Shown here: positions 1-5,282 of the stretch, piece after piece
Position numbering within the stretch: the first letter of the stretch is position 1
How the letters are laid out: every line of letters begins with the position of its first letter
From: Candidatus Iainarchaeum sp.
GTDB taxonomy: Archaea > Iainarchaeota > Iainarchaeia > Iainarchaeales > DTGL01
Length of the DNA: 8,413 nucleotides
Direction: 5' to 3'
NCBI GenBank assembly: GCA_021161055.1
Contig: JAGHBI010000084.1
Coordinates: 1 to 8,413, forward strand
Program-made: the position numbers and the translations under genes
Notes under the pieces: model-generated
Database searches by the model: none
What the model was told of the DNA's origin: nothing
What the model saw: only the letters and a program-made list of their open reading frames with translations

Positions 1-8
1 ATATAACC
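1..8 (+). promoter_or_regulatory. Possible TATA box for the first gene
   Basis: The AT-rich ATATAA sequence at the window edge lies about 25 bases upstream of the ATG at 30. That is the archaeal TATA-to-start distance expected for a leaderless mRNA. No Shine-Dalgarno sequence precedes that ATG, which agrees with leaderless initiation. The BRE would lie outside the window, so this is inferred from spacing only. Confidence 0.35.
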
Positions 9-29
9 CTTATTAATTATCATATAAAT

Positions 30-374
30 ATGGGTTTTAAAACAGAATTTAACTGGGCATTAAAACTGAAACCGGAGAATGGATTGAATGAGAAAGTTCT
101 AAAAGTGGGCGAAATTTATGAATTTTCAAAAGAGGAATACAGGGTATATCCTGTAAACATTCCTATAGATCTGATCAATCAAAACTGGGAGCCTGTTGCA
201 AAAATAATAATTGTAGAATTTAAAAATAGTGGGGGCAGAACTTCTGGAAAATACAAAGTATTGAAAATTTATGAGGGGGAAGAAAAGAGGATTTTAACCA
301 ATTATTGGATAGAAACCGTTCAAATAATTAAAGGCAGGAAAATCTCAGATTTTTCCAATGTAAAAGTGTCTTAA
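30..374 (+). CDS. Small conserved-looking protein of unknown function (114 aa)
   Basis: I do not firmly recognise this protein. It is 114 residues, soluble, without signal peptide or membrane segment, and lysine/glutamate rich. The segment around residues 35-50 (EEYRVYPVNIPIDLI) faintly recalls small DUF2584-type proteins of Firmicutes, but that is a weak memory-based resemblance. The rest alternates short hydrophobic strands with turns (VAKIIIVEF, GKYKVLKIYEG), which suggests a small beta-rich fold. The ATG at 30 is chosen because it opens the frame and sits at the right distance from a TATA-like sequence at the edge, with no ribosome binding site, so initiation is probably leaderless. It is separated from the next operon by about 150 bases holding a hairpin, an inverted repeat and a new promoter, so it is probably its own transcription unit. 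Function is unassigned. Confidence 0.7.
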   Translation: MGFKTEFNWALKLKPENGLNEKVLKVGEIYEFSKEEYRVYPVNIPIDLINQNWEPVAKIIIVEFKNSGGRTSGKYKVLKIYEGEEKRILTNYWIETVQIIKGRKISDFSNVKVS

Positions 375-378
375 CCAG

Positions 379-408
379 AGGTGCTGAACATATCGCACCT
401 AACGTTTT
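379..408 (+). terminator. Hairpin plus short T run after the first gene
   Basis: AGGTGC (379-384) and GCACCT (395-400) form a perfect 6-bp stem with a 10-base loop, beginning 4 bases after the stop codon of the 30-374 gene and followed by TTTT at 405-408. The position fits a transcript end, although the T run is short. It could equally be part of the operator region of the downstream operon. Confidence 0.4.
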
Positions 409-411
409 CTG

Positions 412-456
412 AAGGGTTTTTAGGTAATTTAAACCGACCCTGAGGGAAAAACCCTT
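412..456. repeat. Perfect 10-bp inverted repeat in the operon control region
   Basis: AAGGGTTTTT at 412-421 is the exact reverse complement of AAAAACCCTT at 447-456, with 25 bases between. Inside the interval are CCC (438-440) and GGG (444-446), so the GGG and CCC tracts can pair in more than one way: CCCTGAGGG, GGGAAAAACCC, or the outer arms together. The right arm touches the probable TATA box at 455-461, so a protein bound here would compete with TBP/TFB. An operator for the GbsR/MarR-type regulator encoded downstream is a reasonable inference; nothing in the sequence proves it. Confidence 0.5.
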
Positions 457-463
457 TTAAACC
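455..463 (+). promoter_or_regulatory. TATA box candidate of the micropeptide-regulator operon
   Basis: TTTTAAACC lies about 70 bases before the micropeptide ATG. Transcription would start near 485 and give a leader of about 40 bases that includes the strong Shine-Dalgarno at 512-518. The same TTTTAAACC string occurs upstream of ftsZ at 4085-4093, which supports its use as a promoter element in this genome. Confidence 0.4.
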
Positions 464-526
464 TTTCGTGGAATAAATTTCTTAAAATTCACAAAAAACT
501 GAAATTTGAGAAAGGAGGTTCGGGCT

Positions 527-583
527 ATGTTTGATTGGCTCAGGAGTTTGTGGGAAAAAATAAAGTCCTGGTTTAAGTCCTAA
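527..583 (+). CDS. 18-residue amphipathic micropeptide, first gene of the operon
   Basis: The reading frame MFDWLRSLWEKIKSWFKS starts 8 bases after one of the best Shine-Dalgarno sequences in the window (AAAGGAGGT, 511-519) and ends at TAA 581-583. On an ideal helical wheel (100 degrees per residue) all nine hydrophobic residues (M1, F2, W4, L5, L8, W9, I12, W15, F16) fall in one unbroken arc of 160 degrees. All nine polar or charged residues (D3, R6, S7, E10, K11, K13, S14, K17, S18) fill the opposite arc. Three tryptophans and a net charge near +2 are typical of peptides that lie flat on a membrane surface. The stop is 21 bases before the regulator ATG at 605, so it is probably co-transcribed. 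It could be a membrane-associated small protein, a short toxin-like or signalling peptide, or a translated leader that controls the regulator gene. No family is recognised. The evidence is the ribosome binding site plus the amphipathic pattern. Confidence 0.65.
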   Translation: MFDWLRSLWEKIKSWFKS

Positions 584-604
584 AACCTGGCGATTGGTGG
601 AATA

Positions 605-1153
605 ATGGAAAGTATGAAAAAAACCAAGCAAGAATTCATAACAATGATGAGTAGGATTGGCAAACAATGGGGCCTTGGCGAACCCATTGGCAGGATCTGG
701 GGTTTGCTCCTATTTGAAGGTTCGCCATTATCTCAGAGGGAAATCGCTAGAGAATGCAATTACAGCCTAAGTCTGGTAAGTCCAAGCCTGGCGTTTTTGG
801 AGAAAATGGGCTTAATAAGCGTTGTGGGCAGGAGAGGGAAAGAGCGTCTCTATAGAGCAACTTCCTCATTCCTTGAGGCATTTGAGAAAATCCTGAACAA
901 CTTCGTGCAGCTAAGCATTGAACCGGTAATAGAACTGCTTTCCAAGGCGAAAGAGGCTGGCAGCGAGCACACCAAGAAGAAACTGGAGAATATAATAAAC
1001 GAATATAAAAAGGCAGTTATCCTGTCAAACTTTTTCTTATGGCTCATTAAAACAAAAAAGGCTCTCACTGTAAAGCAGCTTGTTAAGGTTTTAAAAATGC
1101 ATGATGTTTATGCCAGAACAAGAAAAGCTCATTTCAGTATGCCCGCTGTTTAA
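605..1153 (+). CDS. GbsR/MarR-family winged-helix transcriptional regulator
   Basis: This 182-residue cytoplasmic DNA-binding protein has the GbsR-type layout. The opening QWGLGEPIGRIWGLLLFEG (residues 21-39) matches the family signature in which a Trp-Gly-Leu-x-x-x-hydrophobic-Gly-Arg segment leads into helix 1. A helix-turn-helix follows (LSQREIARECNYSLSLVSPSLAFLEKMGLI, residues 42-71 in outline), then a basic wing (VVGRRGKERLYRA, 73-85). The C-terminal half is helical and probably mediates dimerisation. GbsR proteins in bacteria repress choline/glycine betaine genes, but archaeal relatives control varied targets, so the ligand is unknown. GGTGG at 596-600 precedes the ATG by 4 bases; M4 is a possible alternative start. 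It lies between the micropeptide and the prenyltransferase, and is likely to control this operon, perhaps through the inverted repeat at 412-456. Confidence 0.85.
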   Translation: MESMKKTKQEFITMMSRIGKQWGLGEPIGRIWGLLLFEGSPLSQREIARECNYSLSLVSPSLAFLEKMGLISVVGRRGKERLYRATSSFLEAFEKILNNFVQLSIEPVIELLSKAKEAGSEHTKKKLENIINEYKKAVILSNFFLWLIKTKKALTVKQLVKVLKMHDVYARTRKAHFSMPAV

Positions 1154-1172
1154 TATAGTCTGATATAGTCTG
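1153..1172. repeat. Tandem 10-bp direct repeat between regulator and prenyltransferase genes
   Basis: ATATAGTCTG occurs twice head to tail at 1153-1162 and 1163-1172, starting on the last base of the regulator stop codon. A 10-bp period is about one helical turn, so two proteins could bind the same DNA face. It could equally be a simple slippage duplication. Confidence 0.5.
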
Positions 1173-1189
1173 CCAAGATAAGTGAGAGC

Positions 1190-2070
1190 ATGCAAGGTTA
1201 TCTAACCAAACTCAAGGGTTTTGTAACACTTGCAAGGCCAGGCGCATGGCCCGTAACTCTTTTCACACTTTCTGCTGGTGCAGCATTGGCATTTTTTATG
1301 CAAGGTAACTTTTCATACACAACCATTCAACAATTTGTTATTCTTTGCATAGGCTTCACAGCGATTGCTTCCGGCCTTTACGTTTTGAATGATATAAATG
1401 ATGCTGACTTTGATAGAAAAAACCTTTCAAAAAAGGCAGACCCATAGCATCCGGCAGAGTAAATAAAAAAGAAGCCCTTGCATTGTGTTTATTTCTAATT
1501 TCAGCAGGGCTGTTTTTAACGCTCCAAATCTCATATTTGCATCTTGTACTTGGATTTATATTAATAGCTTTGCAGATAGTTTATTCTACACCGCCAATAA
1601 GGTTGAAGGAAAGCAGATTTGACTTCTTGTTCTGTGGCCCGCTGAACCATATGATTAGGTTTGGCGCTGCCTGGGCTTTATTCAGGCCGCTTGCGGAAAT
1701 ACCTCCGGTGCTGATGCTGAGCCTGTTTTTGCTCTACACCGCAGCATATATCAACTACAAATTGCTGGATAATGAATTTCTGCCAGAGCAATCAATAGCA
1801 AAAAAACCCTGTGTTTTCAAAGTTTTGAATATCAGTGCTATTACAGGGCTCTTTTTGTTTTTTATCTCCTGCCTCATTGGTGAGGTTCCCAGTTTTTTAA
1901 TAATCTGCCCACTATTTCTAACTCCTATGGCGATACTGCACATAATAACGCCAAAACAGATAAAGATAAAAGCGATGCGAACCATTACATATCTTTGCAT
2001 GCCCCACGTTCTGATGCTTGCAATCGCAGTTATGTGGTTGGCAGTTTGGTATTTTAAGGGGGCGATATAA
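1190..2070 (+). CDS. UbiA-family membrane prenyltransferase, interrupted by a -1 frameshift
   Basis: UbiA enzymes transfer a prenyl chain from its diphosphate to an acceptor (quinone ring, heme, glycerol phosphate, chlorin) inside the membrane. The first frame encodes residues 1-82 with the family start (LARPGAWPVTLFTLSAG) and the canonical first Asp-rich motif NDxxDxxxD (N67, D68, D71, D75) that binds Mg-diphosphate. It then runs into TAG at 1445-1447. Stepping back one base on A AAA AAG (1429-1435) continues as KKGRPIASGRVNKKEAL, exactly the conserved KxRPIASGR segment. That frame runs open to TAA 2068-2070, giving a 293-residue, multi-span protein of normal family length. YSTPPIRLK (about 132-140) is also typical. 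The second Asp-rich motif is weak: LLDNEFLPEQSIAKK (about 192-206) has D194, but Leu where the next Asp is expected. The acceptor cannot be named. The radical SAM gene follows with a 1-base overlap (TAATG). The frame break may be programmed frameshifting, a real mutation, or a homopolymer sequencing error. Confidence 0.8.
1429..1435 (+). other. A AAA AAG slippery heptamer at the UbiA frame break
   Basis: In the upstream frame the codons are TCA AAA AAG, so the heptamer has the canonical X XXY YYZ register used for -1 ribosomal frameshifting (the same heptamer as E. coli dnaX). The zero-frame stop TAG follows 9 bases later. I see no convincing downstream hairpin or upstream Shine-Dalgarno stimulator, so the alternative of a missing A in a run of six is equally open. 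Confidence 0.5.
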
Positions 2071-3494
2071 TGCTTGATAAGCTCTCGCTTTTCATGCACC
2101 TCATAGACAACCCCCTTGCAAAGAAGTCGCTTCAGAGCCTGAATGCTTACTGCAAGAAGTGCAGGAAAAACAGGCTGGAAGTCGCATTGGAGCTTTTTGT
2201 TGGTGCAAGGGAAAAAGCATGCGTGAAGTGCAGGCTTGCAGAGAAAATGATCGCACCTATTATGCGAAAGGGAGCAGAAGCATTTAATATAACCACAGAT
2301 GAAATGAAGGAAAGGTTTAAGGATGCTTACTGGCGCAAGGGTCTGGCAAGCGTTGTAAAAGGACTTGCATACTTTGGTGTGAGAAAGCCCTTTGTGCCGG
2401 GAGCACCGTTTCTGGTGGTTTGGGATGTGACATATGCGTGCAACCTTAAGTGCAAACACTGCTATGCAACAGCAGGCAAGCCTTTGCATGATGAACTAAC
2501 AACTGAAGAGGCTTTAGATGCGATAGATAAGTTTGACAGGCTTGGAGTAACGGTAATAGCCTTTTCTGGGGGTGAACCCTTAGTAAGAAAGGATATCTTC
2601 AAGCTTGCGAGCTATGCTGCAAGCAAAGGGATTTACGTTGCAATGGCAACGAATGGAACGCTGATAACGGAAAAAATAGCGAAGAAGATGAAGGAAAACG
2701 GTGTCAGTTATGTGCAGATAAGCCTTGATGGAACAAAGGAAACACATGAAAATTTTAGAGGAATTGAAGGCTGCTATGACAGGGCTGTTGAAGGGATAAG
2801 GAACTGTGTTAAAGAATCCCTCTTTGTAAATGTTTCGATGACCGTAACGAAGTACAACTATCAGGATGTGCCTGCTGTTATCAATCTCTGTGAAAAGCTT
2901 GGTGTTGATTGGTTTATGCACTATAACTTTGTTCCAACTGGCAGAGGCAGAGATATAGTTAAGGCAGATATTACTCCTGAGCAGAGGGAAAAGCTGCTCA
3001 AAATGCTGTATGAAAGGAATAAAACCTCAAATATAAGTTTGCTCTCCACGGCTCCGCAGTTTGCAAGGGTCGCATTGCAGTGCGATGCCGAATTTATTCC
3101 AACTCACTTTTACAACGTTAATGTTGGTGAAAGATTGAGGAAGCTTGCGGAATTTATTGGTGGCTGCGGCGCTGGAAGGTTTTATATGAGTATGCGTGCT
3201 AACGGCGATATTCAACCATGTGTTTTCTTCCCATTAAAGGTTGGGAACATAAGGAAAGATAACCTGGAAGAGCTCTGGCTCCATAATAAAGTTTTCGAAG
3301 AGCTGAGAAATAAGGATATACTGGAAGGTTGCGGCAGCTGCAGGTATCGCTACTATTGTGGGGGTTGCAGAGCAAGGGCTTATAGCTACTTCGGCAACTA
3401 TTTAAAGCCAGACCCCGGCTGCATAAATAACAAAAAGCATTGGGATGCTATAGTAAGCTCAACATCCTCGAACCAGAAAGAAGGAGCTAAATAG
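2070..3494 (+). CDS. Radical SAM/SPASM enzyme with N-terminal paired CxxC motifs
   Basis: This 474-residue cytoplasmic iron-sulfur enzyme cleaves S-adenosylmethionine to start radical chemistry. The catalytic cluster motif CxxxCxxC is C124, C128, C131 (WDVTYACNLKCKHCYA), followed by the SAM-binding GGEP (167-170) and the strand NVSMTVT. The C-terminal SPASM region carries C366, C384, then CGSCRYRYYCGGC (C421, C424, C430, C433) and C451. These are enough ligands for auxiliary 4Fe-4S clusters, as in peptide-, heme- and cofactor-modifying enzymes. Unusually, residues 28-54 hold CKKC...CVKC (C28, C31, C51, C54), which looks like a zinc-ribbon or a further cluster site. The AAGGGGG ribosome site (2056-2062) and the TAATG overlap with the prenyltransferase stop indicate translational coupling. 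The substrate is unknown; a product of the neighbouring prenyltransferase or a short peptide are both possible. Relatives to compare include AhbC/AhbD/NirJ-type heme enzymes and peptide-modifying SPASM proteins. Confidence 0.88.
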   Translation: MLDKLSLFMHLIDNPLAKKSLQSLNAYCKKCRKNRLEVALELFVGAREKACVKCRLAEKMIAPIMRKGAEAFNITTDEMKERFKDAYWRKGLASVVKGLAYFGVRKPFVPGAPFLVVWDVTYACNLKCKHCYATAGKPLHDELTTEEALDAIDKFDRLGVTVIAFSGGEPLVRKDIFKLASYAASKGIYVAMATNGTLITEKIAKKMKENGVSYVQISLDGTKETHENFRGIEGCYDRAVEGIRNCVKESLFVNVSMTVTKYNYQDVPAVINLCEKLGVDWFMHYNFVPTGRGRDIVKADITPEQREKLLKMLYERNKTSNISLLSTAPQFARVALQCDAEFIPTHFYNVNVGERLRKLAEFIGGCGAGRFYMSMRANGDIQPCVFFPLKVGNIRKDNLEELWLHNKVFEELRNKDILEGCGSCRYRYYCGGCRARAYSYFGNYLKPDPGCINNKKHWDAIVSSTSSNQKEGAK

Positions 3495-3526
3495 AGCAGA
3501 ACTTATTTCCCTGCTGAATCCTTTTT
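3495..3526 (+). terminator. Hairpin and T5 run after the radical SAM gene
   Basis: AGCAG (3495-3499) pairs with CTGCT (3511-3515) across an 11-base loop, directly after the TAG stop, and the run ATCCTTTTT ends at 3526. It is a good candidate for the end of the operon. The T run overlaps the only TATA-like sequence for the following hicB remnant. Confidence 0.5.
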
Positions 3527-3549
3527 ACTAAATGTTTAATAGTGATAAT

Positions 3550-3783
3550 ATGGTTTCGAAAACCAAAGCTGTTTTGAAGCTCTCCGCGATAATAACGAAA
3601 GAAGGAAATGAGTATGTGGCTCTCTGTCCAGAGCTCGATATCGCGTCATAGGGCAACACCATAGAAAACGCACTTGAAATGCTTAAAGAAGCTGTTGAAC
3701 TCTACCTTGAGGATGAAGATGTAAAAGAACTTCCCAAGGCGCAGGCCTTCATCACTTCTTTTGAGGTAAAGCTGAATGAGTAA
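3550..3783 (+). pseudogene. hicB: HicB-type antitoxin with an in-frame amber stop
   Basis: The 77-codon frame reads as a HicB antitoxin: a central small partial-RNase-H-like domain (KLSAIITKEGNEYVALCPELDIAS, then GNTIENALEMLKEAVELYLEDE, then a C-terminal strand FITSFEVKL). HicB neutralises the HicA mRNA interferase and usually represses the operon. Codon 34, at 3649-3651, is TAG where the family has a residue, usually Gln, between Ser and Gly (xxASQGxTxEEAL). One C-to-T change from CAG would create it. The rest of the frame is open and well conserved, so decay is recent, or the stop is read through, or the base is miscalled. The start at 3550 has no clear ribosome site; the mRNA may be leaderless. 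It overlaps hicA by 8 bases, the usual tight coupling, although hicB-first order is the less textbook arrangement. Confidence 0.8.
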
Positions 3784-4009
3784 ATACCCTGTTGTTTCTT
3801 GAAGAGAGGTTATCAGAGCACTTTCCAAGGCAGGCTTTGTTTTTACGAGTCAAAAAGGAAGTCACGTGAAATTAAAAAGAAAAACTCCAAGTGAAGTTAG
3901 AATTGTTATAGTGCCGCTAAAAGCTGATATTAAAACCGGAACCTTAAAATCAATCTTGAGGCAGGCGCACATTTCCATTGAGGAATTTAAAAAGCCCCTA
4001 AAAGGCTGA
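3776..4009 (+). pseudogene. hicA: HicA-type mRNA interferase toxin with an in-frame opal stop
   Basis: The frame of 77 codons encodes a HicA toxin, a small double-stranded-RNA-binding-fold ribonuclease that cleaves mRNA. After MSKYPVVS, codon 9 (3800-3802) is TGA where the family has Gly (VSGREVIRAL); GGA to TGA is one base. The remainder is intact: REVIRALSKAGFVFTSQKGSHVKLKR with the catalytic His at position 30 in GSHVKL, then IVIVPLKADIKTGTLKSILRQAHISIEEF. No alternative ATG restores helix 1 downstream of the stop, so as read the product would be 8 residues. Other genes here (ftsZ, rpl11) end with TGA, so a genome-wide TGA-to-Gly code is not supported. Together with the stop in hicB, the module appears freshly inactivated. 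Confidence 0.8.
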
Positions 4010-4016
4010 TTCCAAC

Positions 4017-4036
4017 ATCCTTTTTAAATCCTTTTT
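4017..4036 (+). terminator. T-rich terminator after hicA
   Basis: ATCCTTTTT occurs twice (4017-4025 and 4028-4036) shortly after the hicA stop and before the ftsZ promoter. Archaeal terminators are often plain T-rich tracts of this kind. The same nonamer ends the radical SAM transcript at 3518-3526. Confidence 0.5.
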
Positions 4037-4076
4037 CCCACAAAATATTATTTAGTAAAATCTCCTAAAAGTTCAA

Positions 4077-4116
4077 CGGAAAGGTTTTAAACCATTTTCA
4101 GGGGAAAGTTTTTATG
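4077..4116 (+). promoter_or_regulatory. ftsZ promoter, two overlapping BRE/TATA candidates
   Basis: CGGAAAGG directly followed by TTTTAAA (4085-4091) is a good BRE + TATA pair. It would start transcription near 4114 and leave a leader of about 35 bases with the Shine-Dalgarno. A second similar unit, GGGGAAAG followed by TTTTTATG (4109-4116), lies 24 bases further on, but would start transcription inside the ribosome site, so the first is preferred. Confidence 0.5.
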
Positions 4117-4148
4117 AGGTAATTTTTTAACTGAAAAGGGGGATTTTG

Positions 4149-5282
4149 ATGGAATCGATTGTGAGGAAAGCTATTAAAAGGGTTCAGGCAATGGAAGAGG
4201 TTAAAAAGAAACCAAGGGCGAAAGCAAGGGCAGCACCAAATGAAGAAGAGCTCACAAAGATACTTGAAAATGCAAAAGCTCGCATAAGGGTTGTTGGTAT
4301 TGGTGGCGGTGGTTGCAATACTGTTGAGCGCATGCATGAGATTGGCATTGTAGGCGCTGAAACATACGCTGTAAACACCGACGCTCAAGACCTTCTGAAC
4401 ACAACTGCGGATAAACGCATTCTTATTGGCAGGGAAACTACCCGCGGCTTAGGCTCTGGCTCTGACCCGCAGATTGGTGAAGCTTCTGCCAGAGAAAGCA
4501 TTGATGAACTCTCAGAGGTTTTGAAGGGCTCAGACCTCGTTTTTATAACATGTGGCCTGGGTGGTGGCACAGGTACAGGTGCAAGCCCGGTTGTTGCGGA
4601 GATAGCCAAAGAACTCGGCTCTTTAACGGTTGCTGTTGTAACGCTCCCCTTCACAGTTGAGGGTCGCAGAAGAGCAGAAAATGCAATAGAGGGTTTAGCT
4701 AAGCTCAGAGAGCATGCTGACACAATCATCGTGATTCCAAACGATAAGATATTGGAGATTGCCCCGGATCTGCCTGTTAATGCAGCTTTTAAGGTTGCTG
4801 ATGAAGTGCTTACAAATGCGGTTAAGGGAATAGCAGAGATGGTAACAAAGCCAGGTCTTATCAATCTTGATTTCGCTGATTTGCGCACGATTCTTAAGAA
4901 GGGCGGGGCAGCGATGATAGGCTTAGGTGAATCTCAGAGTGAGGAAGCAAGCGATGCTCGCGCTTTAGAAGCGGTTGAAAATGCATTAAATTCACCTTTG
5001 CTTGATGTGGATATAAGCCAGTCCAAGCGCGCATTGGTGAACGTAATTGGCGGAGCTGATATGACGCTGCGCGAAGCCGAGATGGTTGTGGAAACAGTTA
5101 GCTCGAGAATAGATCCCGAAGCGCACATAATCTGGGGTGCCATAGTTGATAAGGAGATGGCAAAGAACAGGATTCAGGCAATGGTGGTGATCGCCGGCGG
5201 CAGATTCCCCTACCTTGATGACTATGAAAAGATGCATAAAGAAAAGGGCATAATCGATTTGGGTATAGAGTTTACAGGTTGA
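4149..5282 (+). CDS. ftsZ: Cell-division GTPase FtsZ (archaeal FtsZ1 type)
   Basis: FtsZ is the tubulin-like GTPase that polymerises into the division ring at mid-cell. The protein has 377 residues from the ATG at 4149, which has AAGGGGG 6 bases upstream. A basic N-terminal extension (KKKPRAKARAAP, 19-30) precedes the GTPase core. It has GIGGGGCNTVERM (50-62), the tubulin signature GGGTGTGASP (138-147), the TLPFTVEGRRR region, and the T7 synergy-loop residues N239, D241 and D244 that complete hydrolysis in the neighbouring subunit. The C-terminus ends in GIIDLGIEFTG, like the conserved tail of archaeal FtsZ1. No truncation or missing catalytic residue is seen. The stop overlaps the SecE start by one base (TGATG), so the two are co-translated, as is common for the euryarchaeal ftsZ-secE-spt5 order. 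Confidence 0.97.
   Translation: MESIVRKAIKRVQAMEEVKKKPRAKARAAPNEEELTKILENAKARIRVVGIGGGGCNTVERMHEIGIVGAETYAVNTDAQDLLNTTADKRILIGRETTRGLGSGSDPQIGEASARESIDELSEVLKGSDLVFITCGLGGGTGTGASPVVAEIAKELGSLTVAVVTLPFTVEGRRRAENAIEGLAKLREHADTIIVIPNDKILEIAPDLPVNAAFKVADEVLTNAVKGIAEMVTKPGLINLDFADLRTILKKGGAAMIGLGESQSEEASDARALEAVENALNSPLLDVDISQSKRALVNVIGGADMTLREAEMVVETVSSRIDPEAHIIWGAIVDKEMAKNRIQAMVVIAGGRFPYLDDYEKMHKEKGIIDLGIEFTG

Noticed and set aside
482..667. 61-residue minus-strand open frame over the micropeptide and regulator start
   Set aside because: The + strand has a strong ribosome site and a coherent peptide followed by a clear regulator; the minus frame has no start signal or recognised features.
1755..2489. 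244-residue open frame on the minus strand across the UbiA/radical SAM junction
   Set aside because: It lies opposite two well-supported genes, is Cys/His-rich with no recognisable domain, and has no ribosome site or promoter of its own. It is the antisense shadow of the + strand codon pattern.
3646..3828. 60-residue minus-strand open frame across the hicB/hicA overlap
   Set aside because: The + strand has clear HicB and HicA similarity throughout; the minus frame has no recognisable features.
3550..4009. Genome-wide stop-codon reassignment (TGA to Gly, or TAG to pyrrolysine) as the explanation for the hicBA stops
   Set aside because: ftsZ and rpl11 end properly at TGA, and the radical SAM, spt5 and rpl1 genes end properly at TAG, so both codons act as stops here.
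4385..4888. 167-residue minus-strand open frame inside ftsZ
   Set aside because: It is an antisense shadow within a highly conserved GTPase gene, with no independent start signals.
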